A DNA stretch of 42,264 nucleotides from assembly GCA_025054775.1 (NCBI GenBank), contig JANWZA010000054.1, forward strand, positions 1 to 42,264. Direction: 5' to 3'. The notes beneath the pieces are model-generated. The model did not search any database and had not been told where the DNA came from. It saw nothing but the letters and a program-made list of their open reading frames with translations. Shown here one piece after another: positions 8,868 through 17,843 of this stretch. Source of the stretch: Microscillaceae bacterium (GTDB lineage: Bacteria > Bacteroidota > Bacteroidia > Cytophagales > Microscillaceae). The stretch's first letter is position 1, and every line of letters begins with the position of its first letter. The position numbers and the translations under genes are program-made.

Positions 8868-8964
8868 GTTTGATTTTGTATTCAAATCCATAAAATCTAT
8901 AAACAATTTCAAAATTTCAGAGATGTTTATGATGCTAAATTGTACTAATTGAAGGTAGCGAAAT

Positions 8965-9765
8965 TTAAATTTTATTGATTTTCTTCTTACGGAAGGCAGT
9001 TACCGTTTTTTGCAATATAAACGTATTAACCATAGTTGGAAATAATTTCTCTAACCAAGCAGTTAGACGGGTATAAAGAGGAAAAGTTACTACGGCTTTA
9101 TTTTTAACAATGCCTCGTAGAATATACTTAACCGCTTTTTCTGTGGGTAAAATCGGAAAGGGGATAGTAGATTTAATCTTCTCTGTAGTGGTTTGGGCTT
9201 TGATAGCATTATCATACAATGCACTCTCTACAAATCCAGGGCAAATGGCTGTAACTCTAACTCCTAGGGCGAGTCCCTCAATACGAAGTGATTTAGAAAG
9301 TCCAAGTACAGCGTGCTTGGCAGTAGCGTAAGGCACAGCAAGCGGAAAAGGAATAAGGGCTGCCATAGAAGCCATATTGACTATGTGCCCAAAACCTTGT
9401 TGAACCATAAGGTCATAGGCTAATTTTGAACCGTTGATTACTCCGTGTAGATTTACATCTATTACTTTTTGCCATTCTGCAATGCTTAAATCTTGAGCTT
9501 CGCCTGCTATGCCAATACCTGCATTGTTGATAAGTATATCAATCCGATTGTGTGTGTGGTAAATTTGCTGTATTACCTGCTGAAATTGCTCATAGCTTCT
9601 TACGTCTAGAAAAATATGATTTACTTTGGGTAAAGGTTGCGAAGGTGCTTGTAAATCAGCATTATATACGATAGCTTTTTGCATAGCTAAGGTCCTGCAA
9701 AGGGCTTGCCCAATACCCGAACTCCCGCCTGTAACAAGGATAACTTTATTTTCAAAGAAACTCAT
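8965..9765 (-). CDS. Short-chain dehydrogenase/reductase (SDR family)
   Basis: 266 residues, a classical SDR with Rossmann fold. The NAD(P)-binding motif TGGSSGIG is at residues 12-19, LDVRS near 55, NNAGIG near 80, the catalytic Ser region NMASMAAL near 135, and YATAK with the active-site Tyr and Lys near 150. The C-terminal part has ICPGFVESALYDNA, the usual SDR loop PG-(F/W)-V-x-T/S. The basic C-terminus (FRKKKINKI) and a hydrophobic helix before it could bring it to the membrane. The substrate is not evident. A TATCTTTG -7-like box sits upstream on the minus strand (9794-9801). Confidence 0.9.
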   Translation of the reverse strand: MSFFENKVILVTGGSSGIGQALCRTLAMQKAIVYNADLQAPSQPLPKVNHIFLDVRSYEQFQQVIQQIYHTHNRIDILINNAGIGIAGEAQDLSIAEWQKVIDVNLHGVINGSKLAYDLMVQQGFGHIVNMASMAALIPFPLAVPYATAKHAVLGLSKSLRIEGLALGVRVTAICPGFVESALYDNAIKAQTTTEKIKSTIPFPILPTEKAVKYILRGIVKNKAVVTFPLYTRLTAWLEKLFPTMVNTFILQKTVTAFRKKKINKI

Positions 9766-9853
9766 AAGAACTTAAAATGAATTTGCTAATAAGCAAAGAT
9801 AACCACAACTTGTTTTAATTTGAATTTTCTTTATATTTTTTTTCATTTTTAGC

Positions 9854-9882
9854 TTGTAAATTGTAAAAATTTTATATATTTG
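9854..9882 (+). promoter_or_regulatory. Promoter for the small ORF at 9959
   Basis: TTG (9854-9856), an 18-nt spacer and TATATTTG (9875-9882) form a full Bacteroidota promoter, about 70 bp before the ATG at 9959. Confidence 0.6.
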
Positions 9883-9958
9883 TTATGCAAGCATACTATT
9901 TTAAGAACTAGCTTTACTTTAGTTTGATTGTCTTACTCTAAACTTTTCACAAAAAACT

Positions 9959-10120
9959 ATGAACAGCCCAGAAAAGCCCTTTCACCTTCACAGAGATTTG
10001 CTAAGTGATGAGTATCCTAACCTTCCAGTTAATCAGACACTCGATAATCAACAAGTCAATGTTTCAACTTCGGAGGTTTCTCAAGAAGATATGTTAGATG
10101 TTCTGCATAGTGCAGAATAG
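9959..10120 (+). CDS. Small acidic protein, 53 residues, unknown
   Basis: ATG at 9959, TAG at 10118-10120. The product starts MNSPEKPFHLHRDLLSDEYP and ends SQEDMLDVLHSAE. It is polar and acidic with no TM segment, signal peptide or cysteines. I do not recognise a family. Support for it being real comes from context: a two-element promoter 70 bp upstream, an A-rich leader (ACAAAAAACT) directly before ATG, as is common for genes in this phylum, and a strong hairpin shortly after its stop. It is divergent from the SDR gene and convergent with the Wzz-like gene. Confidence 0.5.
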   Translation: MNSPEKPFHLHRDLLSDEYPNLPVNQTLDNQQVNVSTSEVSQEDMLDVLHSAE

Positions 10121-10140
10121 CTTTTTAAGTCTAATTCAAT

Positions 10141-10183
10141 AAAAAAACAAAAACTCGTGCAGAGGTTATAACATAACCTCTGC
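10141..10183 (-). terminator. Strong hairpin terminator between convergent genes
   Basis: A perfect 11-bp stem with a 3-nt loop (GCAGAGGTTAT, AAC, ATAACCTCTGC; 10159-10183). Reading the minus strand, the stem is followed by CGAG and then a T-rich tract (10141-10155), so it is a canonical terminator for the Wzz-like gene. The stem could also act on the small plus-strand gene ending at 10120. Confidence 0.8.
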
Positions 10184-10300
10184 CAAAGGTTCAGTAGTGA
10201 TATAAAAGTGTATGATTGTAAAAAAACTACAAAGTTCTTATCAGAAGTTGAAATCTCAGATTCTGAATGTGAGACTCACATAATCATATATTTTTAATCA

Positions 10301-11158
10301 CTACCCAATATTTTGCAATGCTTCGCTGATTTCACGTATAACAGCGATAGCTATCCAGATAAAAAATACTAAGAAAGCAATAGTAAAGTAAACCGTATTA
10401 GCTTTATAGTTAATAGCTACTGCCGAGGGTGCAAATTTTTCTACTACATTTATTGCATCAAAGGCTAAACGTTTTGTTATCAAAGCTTCTTTTTCAGTGG
10501 CAAGTATACTTTGTTGGTATAATCCACCTGCTTCCATACTCAAAGCATTTACAATATTTTGTGAGAGTAATTTATTAATTTGCCTTTTAAGCGTATCCAT
10601 GTGGGCTATATCTTGGCGTACTTGTGCTAATATTTTCTCATCAGCTTGCCGAGTCATTTGATATTTTTTTTGAATAACGGGCAAATTTTTGATGTAGTTA
10701 GGGATAGCTTGGTTTAGTGTCTCTATCAATTGATTATCCGAAATCATGACTTCAATCACAAAAACTGAGTCTTTCTTATCAGGTAGATTAGGATTGTAAT
10801 CTTCTCCTGTGATTCCATAAGCATTAAATCCTTTTATTTTCTCTGCCTCTTTGCGTTTTATTTGCAGTTTTTGAGCTAATATATCATAGTTCTCTTCTTT
10901 GCTAATTTCATCTAATTGCGTAGCGATGGCTTTTACTTCTTTATCGTCAGTAAAATTAGAATTAGCTATCATTCGTACCTTATAGAGGGGGGTAGCTAAT
11001 TGAAAGTATAGCCAAGAGGTGAGTATCCCTAATGCTATTAGAATGAAAAGAACAACTAAATTTTTTCGTACAACTCGTATCAAGTAGGCGATGAGTTGTA
11101 GCAAATTTATCTCGTCATTTTGAATGATGGGAGTAGGGTTTATCGTGTTATTAGCCAT
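10301..11158 (-). CDS. Wzz/chain-length-determinant family inner-membrane protein
   Basis: 285 residues from the ATG at 11158. The topology is that of polysaccharide co-polymerases: a short cytoplasmic N-terminus with NDEINLLQLIAYLIRVVRKN, TM1 at about 33-53, a Wzz-type beta segment (PLYKVRMIANSNF), a long mostly helical periplasmic part (about 60-250) and TM2 at about 253-273. No C-terminal tyrosine-kinase domain is present. Such proteins set the length of O-antigen or exopolysaccharide chains, but here no glycosyltransferase neighbours support a pathway. The reading frame stays open upstream to 11272; I reject that start because it adds 38 residues with no family resemblance and would reach the end of the upstream Rieske remnant. 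Confidence 0.75.
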   Translation of the reverse strand: MANNTINPTPIIQNDEINLLQLIAYLIRVVRKNLVVLFILIALGILTSWLYFQLATPLYKVRMIANSNFTDDKEVKAIATQLDEISKEENYDILAQKLQIKRKEAEKIKGFNAYGITGEDYNPNLPDKKDSVFVIEVMISDNQLIETLNQAIPNYIKNLPVIQKKYQMTRQADEKILAQVRQDIAHMDTLKRQINKLLSQNIVNALSMEAGGLYQQSILATEKEALITKRLAFDAINVVEKFAPSAVAINYKANTVYFTIAFLVFFIWIAIAVIREISEALQNIG

Positions 11159-11268
11159 ACAGAAGACAAAAAGTGAATTTGAACGTTTAGTTTGTAGCAA
11201 AATTAGTAAAAAAACGTAAATCGCATTTTGCGAACTATTATTTGGAACGTAATGAGTCTCCTTGTATA

Positions 11269-11596
11269 TCAAGAGGTGGGTATATTCAAAAAAATGCCTT
11301 CTGTATTTTGTGTGATTTCAAAAAAATGCAAGGGAGCTAGGTTTCGCCCATTACATTCTTGTCCTGTATGTAAGTCAACTGTAATGATGCCAAGGGCATA
11401 CGATGGCTTGTTTTTCAGTAATTATTCCCTTACTCAAAGAAGTGCCCATGTGCGGGCATGCATCTTTAAAGGCAATAATCTGGTTGGTAGAAAGACGTAC
11501 TAAGCAAATTTTTTTCTGTTGGATATGTCTTGCAACGGGTTGGTTGAGTGGTAGTTTTTGTATAGCATCGTGCCAAGAGGCAAAGATTTTTTCCAT
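11269..11596 (-). pseudogene. Rieske [2Fe-2S] ferredoxin-like gene, frameshifted
   Basis: The first frame (11596 to the stop near 11375) encodes 73 residues with both Rieske cluster boxes: C-P-H-M-G-T-S and C-P-W-H-H. It stops two residues later (HHYS, then TGA). Shifting by one base at that point, the next frame continues VDLHTGQECNGRNLAPL, then HFFEITQNTEGIFLNIPTS, stop at 11269-11271. This is what normally follows CPWHG-x-x-FDL-x-TG in small Rieske ferredoxins. The two halves fit end to end with no missing family segment, so a 1-base insertion or 2-base loss near 11377 broke the gene, or the read is wrong there. If intact it would be a roughly 108-residue electron-transfer or dioxygenase-ferredoxin-like protein. 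Confidence 0.8.
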
Positions 11597-11714
11597 AAAT
11601 GTAAGTTAAATATATTTTTTTGGTACTTATTTTGAAAAATCAAAGATAATGCTTTTTTTTTCCAAATAAACCTATTTACTTTGTAGCTTAAATTTTTAGT
11701 ATTTACTTGTAACT

Positions 11715-12680
11715 ATGCAAGATAAAAAAACTTATGCCAATTTATGGGAAAAGCCTATCAGGATTGGCACACGTGGTAGTAAATTAGCCCTTTGGCAGGC
11801 TAAGTTTATAGCAGAGAAGATAGAAGCACAAGGCGTACCTACCGAAATAATTACCATAGAAACCAAAGGCGATAAAATTCTTAATAAATCCCTAGCTAAA
11901 ATAGGAAGCAAAGGCATCTTTACTGCCGAGATTGAAGATAAATTACGTGATGGAAGCATAGATATTGCCGTACATAGTGCCAAAGATGTGCAAGCAGATT
12001 TAGCTGAAGATTTAAAGATAATAGCTTTTTCTGAGCGTGAAAATCCTGCTGATGTTGTGGTCAGTTTTAATAAAAATACGAAGCTTACTCATTTTGATAA
12101 CTCCTTTATTGTAGGAACCTCCTCCACTCGCCGTGTTGCTTTACTTCGGCACATGTATCCGAATATTCGCACTGCTGATGCACGTGGTAACTTGACTACC
12201 CGCATGAAAAAATTAGAAGAAGGCTACTATGATGCTCTTATTTTGGCATATGCAGGTGTATTACGTATGAATTACCACGAATATATTGTGCAGTATTTAG
12301 ATATCAATACTTTTGTACCTGCGGTAGGGCAAGGGGCTATTTTAGTAGAAGCCTCTTGTGAATTGAATGAAGCACAAGCTCAGCAATTGCGTCAATGGCT
12401 TAACCATGAACCTACGGAGTGGTGTATTACCGCTGAGCGTGCTTTCTTGAAGGAGTTTCAGGGGGGGTGTAGCGTACCTGTATTTGGATATGCTAAATTA
12501 GAAAATGAGACCTTAACACTCACAGCAGGTGTTGTAAGTTTAGATGGGCAACGCATAGTAAAGCAAACAGCCCAAGCCCATTATCTGCAAGCCGAGAGAT
12601 TAGGTATTGAAGTTGCGCAACAAGTAATAGCCCATGGTGGAAGAGAGGTTATTCAAAGCTTAAAAAAGCATACTTCATAA
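11715..12680 (+). CDS. hemC: Hydroxymethylbilane synthase (porphobilinogen deaminase)
   Basis: 321 residues. It joins four porphobilinogen molecules into hydroxymethylbilane in haem and tetrapyrrole synthesis. Diagnostic segments are IRIGTRGSKLALWQA near residue 16, HSAKDVQ with the catalytic Asp near 95, GTSSTRRVALLR near 135, ADARGNLTTRMKKLEEG near 155, and FVPAVGQGAI near 205. Cys252, in FQGGCSVPV, carries the dipyrromethane cofactor. All key residues are present. It is a single gene divergent from the Rieske remnant, with the next gene convergent; other hem genes are not in the window. Confidence 0.97.
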   Translation: MQDKKTYANLWEKPIRIGTRGSKLALWQAKFIAEKIEAQGVPTEIITIETKGDKILNKSLAKIGSKGIFTAEIEDKLRDGSIDIAVHSAKDVQADLAEDLKIIAFSERENPADVVVSFNKNTKLTHFDNSFIVGTSSTRRVALLRHMYPNIRTADARGNLTTRMKKLEEGYYDALILAYAGVLRMNYHEYIVQYLDINTFVPAVGQGAILVEASCELNEAQAQQLRQWLNHEPTEWCITAERAFLKEFQGGCSVPVFGYAKLENETLTLTAGVVSLDGQRIVKQTAQAHYLQAERLGIEVAQQVIAHGGREVIQSLKKHTS

Positions 12681-12736
12681 AAATAAAAAAATTAAGAAGT
12701 TAAGTGTTTATCTTCAAAGGAACAGGAGAACTACTA

Positions 12737-12769
12737 CCGTTACCTAAACTGAAGGTTGTCAGGTAACGG
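12737..12769. terminator. Inverted repeat between convergent hemC and M13 peptidase genes
   Basis: A perfect 9-bp stem (CCGTTACCT at 12737-12745, AGGTAACGG at 12761-12769) with a 15-nt loop lies in the 109-bp space between two convergent stops. No T-run is seen on either side, so it may be a bidirectional terminator or an mRNA 3' end structure. Confidence 0.45.
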
Positions 12770-12789
12770 ATAAAGAGTTAGAGAAACAA

Positions 12790-14835
12790 CTACCAAATTT
12801 CAATCAATTTATCTTTAGGGCGCCGCATCTTATCACCTTCTTTTACATTGAAGGCTTTGAAAAAAGCTTCCATGTTAGAGATAGGTCCAATGGCACGATA
12901 ATAGCCTGGGGAGTGTGGGTCTGTTTTAATAAGATTAAGAATTGCCTCATCACGAGCTTTGGTACGCCATGCTGTAGCCCAGCCGATAAAAAAGCGTTGT
13001 TCGGCTGTAAAGCCGTCAATAGGTTTAGGTTTGCCTTTTTTAGCCCAGGCTTTCTCCAAAGCGGCATAAGCAATGGCTAATCCACCAAGGTCAGCAATAT
13101 TTTCACCTAAGGTAAGTTTACCATTTACTTTTACGGTGTCTAGTACGGTATAGTTATTAAACTGCTCTACGAGCATACCTGTAAGAGCCTCAAATTTGGT
13201 ACGGTCTTCTTTTGTCCACCAATTTTTTAGATTTCCTTCAGCATCGTATTGACTACCTTGGTCATCAAAACCGTGTGAAAGTTCATGCCCAATAACTGCT
13301 CCGATAGCTCCGTAGTTTATGGCATCGTCTAAATCAGGGTCGAAGAAGGGAGGCTGTAAAATTCCTGCAGGGAAGACGATTTCATTGTTCAAGGGAGAGT
13401 AATAAGCATTGACAGTGGGAGGGGTCATTCCCCAAAGGGTTCTATCTACGGGCTTACCCCAACGATCCATCATTTCTTTCCTACTAACTTCACGTATGCG
13501 AAGCAGATTACCGTAGAAATCATTTCGTTTGATTTCTAGCCCCATGACTTTGTAGTCTTTCCATTTGTCAGGGTAGCCAATTTTGGGTACAATTGCTTGC
13601 AATTTAGCAAGGGCTTTTTGTTTGGTCTCCTCGCTCATCCAGGGGCGTGATTTAATGCGGTCTGCCATAGCTTGTTTTAAGTTTTCAATCATTTCTGCCA
13701 TACGTTGCTTGGCTTCAGGCTTAAAGGCTCGTTCTACGTACATTTGTCCGAGGGCATCTCCGAGGCTGTTATCTACCAACCGCATCATTCTTCGCCAGCG
13801 CGGTTGCATTACCTGAATACCTGCTAAAATACCGCTATTAAATCTGAAATTTTCAGCTACGAAGGCATGGCTTAAATAGGGAGCCATACTAGAGACCACT
13901 TTCCATTTAGAATACGAAATCCAGTCTTGCAGTGAAAAGTCTCCTAAGGCACGGTCAAGCATAGCAACGGTTTCAGGGGCGGCTACAATTACAGAGTCTA
14001 ATTCTTTGAAATCCAGTGCATTGATAAAATTATCCCAGTTGATATTGAAGGTCATTTGTTTCAAATCGTCAATACTCTTTTTATTGTAGCGCTTTTGTGG
14101 GTTGCGGTTTTCTACAGGAGTACGTGCTGCTTCGGCGAGGCGTTTTTCTATACTATAAATACGTTCTGCATTCTTTTTAGCGCTTTCGGAGTTTATACCA
14201 ATTAGTTCTAACATTTTAGCAATATGTTGCAAATATTCCTCGCGGATTTTAACAAAGCGAGGTGTTTCTTCTAAGTAATAAGAGCGATTAGGTAGACCTA
14301 TTCCACTAACACCCAAATAAACGGCATATTTTCGGCTGTTTTTCGCATCAGGGCTAATGCCTAAGCCAAGGGGGGTGGAGATTCCCATTTTGGCGTGGGT
14401 TGCCCATGTCATTACAATCTCATCTTTGCTTTTTAAGTTGTCAAGGCGTGCAAGTTCAGGCTCTATTGGTTTTTTTCCTAATTGCTCAATAGTAAGACTA
14501 TCCATGGCACTTGCGTACAAGTCCCCTACTAGTTGAATAGGACTGCCTGCAGGGGCTTTTTCAGCCTTTTTCAAGGCATCATTTAAGATTTCAAGTAAAA
14601 TTTTCCGATTCCTCTCTTCTATTTCATTGAAAACCCCCCAACGCGATTCAGAGGCAGGAATTTCTGTTTTTTTCATCCAGCCTCCGTTTACAAACATGTA
14701 GAAATCGTCTTGCGGGCGAACAGACTTGTCAAAATTACTCAAGTCTAATCCTTTTTTTTGGGCAAAAGTAGGCACGAATAATAGCCCAGAGCAAAGATAG
14801 CAGAGAAGTTGTAGCCAAATTGTTGGTTGTCTCAT
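12790..14835 (-). CDS. M13-family zinc metallopeptidase (neprilysin/PepO-like), exported
   Basis: 681 residues, the normal length. An N-terminal signal peptide ends FVPTFAQ, then KKGLDLSNFDKSVRPQDDFYMFVNG, which is typical for bacterial M13 enzymes. The zinc site is complete: HELSH with His517, Glu518 and His521, and the third ligand Glu578 in ENIADLGG. The substrate-binding NAYYSP motif (VNAYYSPLNNEIVFPAGILQ, 20 residues) and the C-terminal RRPKDKLIEIW match the family. It probably degrades peptides in the periplasm or as a membrane-linked enzyme. A TATATTTG -7 box is on the minus strand at 14914-14921. It is monocistronic by layout. Confidence 0.95.
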   Translation of the reverse strand: MRQPTIWLQLLCYLCSGLLFVPTFAQKKGLDLSNFDKSVRPQDDFYMFVNGGWMKKTEIPASESRWGVFNEIEERNRKILLEILNDALKKAEKAPAGSPIQLVGDLYASAMDSLTIEQLGKKPIEPELARLDNLKSKDEIVMTWATHAKMGISTPLGLGISPDAKNSRKYAVYLGVSGIGLPNRSYYLEETPRFVKIREEYLQHIAKMLELIGINSESAKKNAERIYSIEKRLAEAARTPVENRNPQKRYNKKSIDDLKQMTFNINWDNFINALDFKELDSVIVAAPETVAMLDRALGDFSLQDWISYSKWKVVSSMAPYLSHAFVAENFRFNSGILAGIQVMQPRWRRMMRLVDNSLGDALGQMYVERAFKPEAKQRMAEMIENLKQAMADRIKSRPWMSEETKQKALAKLQAIVPKIGYPDKWKDYKVMGLEIKRNDFYGNLLRIREVSRKEMMDRWGKPVDRTLWGMTPPTVNAYYSPLNNEIVFPAGILQPPFFDPDLDDAINYGAIGAVIGHELSHGFDDQGSQYDAEGNLKNWWTKEDRTKFEALTGMLVEQFNNYTVLDTVKVNGKLTLGENIADLGGLAIAYAALEKAWAKKGKPKPIDGFTAEQRFFIGWATAWRTKARDEAILNLIKTDPHSPGYYRAIGPISNMEAFFKAFNVKEGDKMRRPKDKLIEIW

Positions 14836-15016
14836 GGTTTGGGTTATTGATTAGAATTGTACAAATTGAGGTGAATAAAGTGGAAACTTAATTTTTAAGT
14901 TTAATTTAGATTGCAAATATACACTTCAAGAGCAATCACTGGGTTAGTTTACTTTGGTCTCAACTCACGATTTTTTTAAGTTTTTTTGAAAAGTACACTA
15001 ATTTAGAATTTTGTCT

Positions 15017-15024
15017 TATATTTG
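15017..15024 (+). promoter_or_regulatory. -7 element for the 15109 gene
   Basis: TATATTTG, a perfect TAnnTTTG box, 85 bp before the ATG at 15109. No TTG is found at the right distance upstream, so this is only half a promoter. Confidence 0.4.
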
Positions 15025-15108
15025 TAATCAATACCGACCCTGTGCTGTGTGTTTGGATTTCTACCAATTTAATTTTTTGAATAAAAGATAAATACATAAA
15101 CTGATATA

Positions 15109-16857
15109 ATGTATAAACTAAACAATTCGTTCATAGGGCTTCAGCTATACAACCTAACGCGAAAGTACCAGCTATTCGTATTATTTGGAGTAGTCGTGGG
15201 TGTACTCGTGCTTTCTAATATTACTTTTAGCTATGTGGCTGACTGGCTTGATTTAGTACCTGAATTAAAAGCTAGAGTGGATATTTCCAAACTTTCTGAA
15301 GATGCTAAAAATGCTGTAGAAAAGGATATCAAAGACGAGGAGATTCAGTCTATTACCCAAGAAGCTGCCCCAGAGATTTGGTTAAGTTTGTTAGGTTTGG
15401 TACTAGGAACGCTTATTATCGTAATCTCTATTGCTTCTCAAAGTACCCCTAAACTGATTGACCTTTACATTCAAGACCGTACCAGCATTCTATTTGTATG
15501 GTTTTTGGTAGTGGGTCAGATACATATTTTATACTTACGATACTTTGCCCACTATGCTTATGGCAACAGGGAAATGTATCACTTTATCAAAAAGTCAGTA
15601 TTCCTTAATACATACATTTTATTGCCTTTGGCTTTGGCAATGTCAATTCCTTATGTGCTTTACATTTTGCGTTATACCAAAACGCGCAACGTTATTGAAA
15701 AAATATACCAAGGTAATCTAGAGCGTATAGCCCTTATCCAGTTGCATTCTAAACTAGGTTCTTTCAGTAACAGTAAGCTCGTGCAACTGTTTCAGTATGA
15801 GATGTTTGAAGCATTAAACCAATTAGATGACCTACTTACGTATGTAACCTTCAAAGAACCCAAGGGAGATATTTTGCATAAAATTAGCCTTTCAATACAA
15901 ACTTATATCTCCTCCAAGAAGAATTTTGCAGAAGAATTTTTTAAGATATCACCTAAAATTAGAGGAGATATCTCATTCAAAACCATGACTAATCAATTTG
16001 AAGAGATGGAACGTACACGAACCTTTTATGAACAAAAAGGATTTCGCATGCTGGGCAATGCATATCTCAATTTGATTGAAGCGAACTATTTTGATTTAGC
16101 CTCTCTTTGTGTCTCTGAATTAGCCAGTTGTGGTAAAGCCGCTATTGATGCCGAAGACTATCCCCTAGTATCCGCTGTATTGGTTCGTTTTAATACTTTC
16201 CTACGTTTTGGTATTAAACACGGTCTAAGACACGGAGAAGCCCGTAATTTGTATAATTCCATTTTCCATTACAGCGATTTCTTAACATATGTGGTACGTA
16301 CTAAAAATCAAGAAATTATACGAAATGGTTGTAAATATCTTAACATCTATGTGCGTGAAATTTACAGGCACAGCCAGCAAAAAGAACCCTCTTTTATCTT
16401 TTTGGTAGATGTATTTACGTGGGAAATGAAAAAAATCTTAATACAATTAGAAAGTGATGGATTACCTCTTGAATTTCAAGAAGAAATGTTGGGCTTGTTT
16501 ATGCAAATAGATAACTTGTCTGATGGCGATCTCTCCCAGGCAAAAAAATACAACGATGGTGTACGCATGTTACAGGTAGCTCTTTCATTGTACTATATTC
16601 GTAAAAAGCAATATAGCTTAGCAAAAGTTATTATAGAAGATATCGCTAACGATGCCAAATACATGGGTGAGAAAGCCATCCGTAATGCCGTTGAAGCCAC
16701 TTGCCATCGCTTACGTATTTCAAGCCCTACCTTTTGGGAAGATACCGATAGAGGAAACTCTAATTTGTATTTTTCACCTGACAAAGAGTATATTCCTGCA
16801 TTTTTAGATATTTTTGAAAAGAAACTACTTGAAGTTACAGCAGAAAAGAATATATAA
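15109..16857 (+). CDS. Membrane protein, DUF2254-like
   Basis: 582 residues. TM segments are at about 20-40, 98-116, 128-150 and 165-190; the remaining 390 residues are soluble and mostly helical. The stretch around residues 108-145 (IASQSTPKLIDLYIQDRTS, then LFVWFLVVGQIHIL) resembles the conserved core of DUF2254 membrane proteins (S-x-Q-F-S-P-R-L followed by x-D-R and a TM). I call it DUF2254-like on that resemblance only. The acidic loop between TM1 and TM2 would be extracytoplasmic. The next gene starts 42 bp after its stop on the same strand, so the two may be co-transcribed. Function is unknown. Confidence 0.55.
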   Translation: MYKLNNSFIGLQLYNLTRKYQLFVLFGVVVGVLVLSNITFSYVADWLDLVPELKARVDISKLSEDAKNAVEKDIKDEEIQSITQEAAPEIWLSLLGLVLGTLIIVISIASQSTPKLIDLYIQDRTSILFVWFLVVGQIHILYLRYFAHYAYGNREMYHFIKKSVFLNTYILLPLALAMSIPYVLYILRYTKTRNVIEKIYQGNLERIALIQLHSKLGSFSNSKLVQLFQYEMFEALNQLDDLLTYVTFKEPKGDILHKISLSIQTYISSKKNFAEEFFKISPKIRGDISFKTMTNQFEEMERTRTFYEQKGFRMLGNAYLNLIEANYFDLASLCVSELASCGKAAIDAEDYPLVSAVLVRFNTFLRFGIKHGLRHGEARNLYNSIFHYSDFLTYVVRTKNQEIIRNGCKYLNIYVREIYRHSQQKEPSFIFLVDVFTWEMKKILIQLESDGLPLEFQEEMLGLFMQIDNLSDGDLSQAKKYNDGVRMLQVALSLYYIRKKQYSLAKVIIEDIANDAKYMGEKAIRNAVEATCHRLRISSPTFWEDTDRGNSNLYFSPDKEYIPAFLDIFEKKLLEVTAEKNI

Positions 16858-16899
16858 TTTTTTGTTATTACTCTTCCACTCATAAACTTAGCAGTTACC

Positions 16900-17754
16900 A
16901 TGAAAAAGCAATATGTTTTACTACTATTAGCTTTATTAGGAGTGTTGGGTGCCTGCACGCGTATTGATGCAGGATATGTAGGACTTGTGGTAAAGTTGTA
17001 TGGTTCTGAACGTGGTGTACAAGATGTAGCCGAAGTTACAGGATTTGTATGGTATAATCCCCTCACAACTACTGTGTATCAGTTTCCTGTGTACGTGCAG
17101 AATGTAGTTTATACACAAGACAAGACTGAAGGAAGCCCTGAAAACGAGGAATTTAAGGTTACAACAAAAGATGGCTTAGTGGTTTCTTTTGATGTTTCTA
17201 TGAACTATCGCGTAAACCCTAATAAAGTAGCCCAAATCTTTGTCAAGTATCGTAAACCCTTAGAAGAATTAAATAAAACGATTATGCGTAATTACCTGCG
17301 CGATGCCTACAATTTAGTTTCAGGGAACTATACCGCTGAGCAGTTGTATGAAAATAAAAATAAGTTTCAAGAGGACTCTGAGGAAGCTATTCGTAAAGTG
17401 CTGGAACGCGAGGGCTTTATTGTAGAGCAGGTGGTACTTTTGAACGAACTTCGCTTACCTAAAGCGGTAGTAGATAACATTAATGCTAAAATCAACGCAC
17501 GGCAAATTGCCCTTAAAAAGGAGCAGGAAGTAGCTCAAGAACGAGCCGAAGCCCAAAAAGCCATAGAACGCGCCAAAGGGATTGCCGAGTCTATTCGTAT
17601 TCAAGCCGAAGCCCAGGCTAGTGCTAATAGAATCCTTGCTGAATCACTTACTCCTAACCTAATTGAATACGAAAAAGTAAAAAAATGGGACGGAAAGAAC
17701 CCCCAGATGGTTACAGGTTCAAGTGGTGCCGCGGTATTTTTGGGAGGAAAATAA
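16900..17754 (+). CDS. SPFH/Band 7 (prohibitin-like) lipoprotein
   Basis: 284 residues. The signal sequence ends in a lipobox LGAC with Cys19, so the protein is probably lipid-anchored on the outside of the inner membrane. The prohibitin-type SPFH core follows: RIDAGYVGLVVKLYGSERG, VWYNPLTTTVYQFPVYVQN, TKDGLVVSFDVSMNYRVNP. Then comes the coiled-coil part (VLEREGFIVEQVVLLNELRLP, seen here up to its LRLP end; AQERAEAQKAIERAKGIAES). Such proteins form oligomeric rings that scaffold membrane proteins. The preceding membrane protein 42 bp upstream is a candidate client, which is inference from spacing alone. Confidence 0.85.
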   Translation: MKKQYVLLLLALLGVLGACTRIDAGYVGLVVKLYGSERGVQDVAEVTGFVWYNPLTTTVYQFPVYVQNVVYTQDKTEGSPENEEFKVTTKDGLVVSFDVSMNYRVNPNKVAQIFVKYRKPLEELNKTIMRNYLRDAYNLVSGNYTAEQLYENKNKFQEDSEEAIRKVLEREGFIVEQVVLLNELRLPKAVVDNINAKINARQIALKKEQEVAQERAEAQKAIERAKGIAESIRIQAEAQASANRILAESLTPNLIEYEKVKKWDGKNPQMVTGSSGAAVFLGGK

Positions 17755-17843
17755 GTCATTTGTTTTAGCTTAAAGTCATAATTTATTACAAGTAAATTAC
17801 TTACATGTTCTTGTTTTTAATTGATTGAATAGCTATTTTTTGG

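Noticed and set aside
11159-11272. N-terminal extension of the Wzz-like protein
   Set aside because: No resemblance to the family, and the true TM1-preceding segment starts at the Met at 11158.
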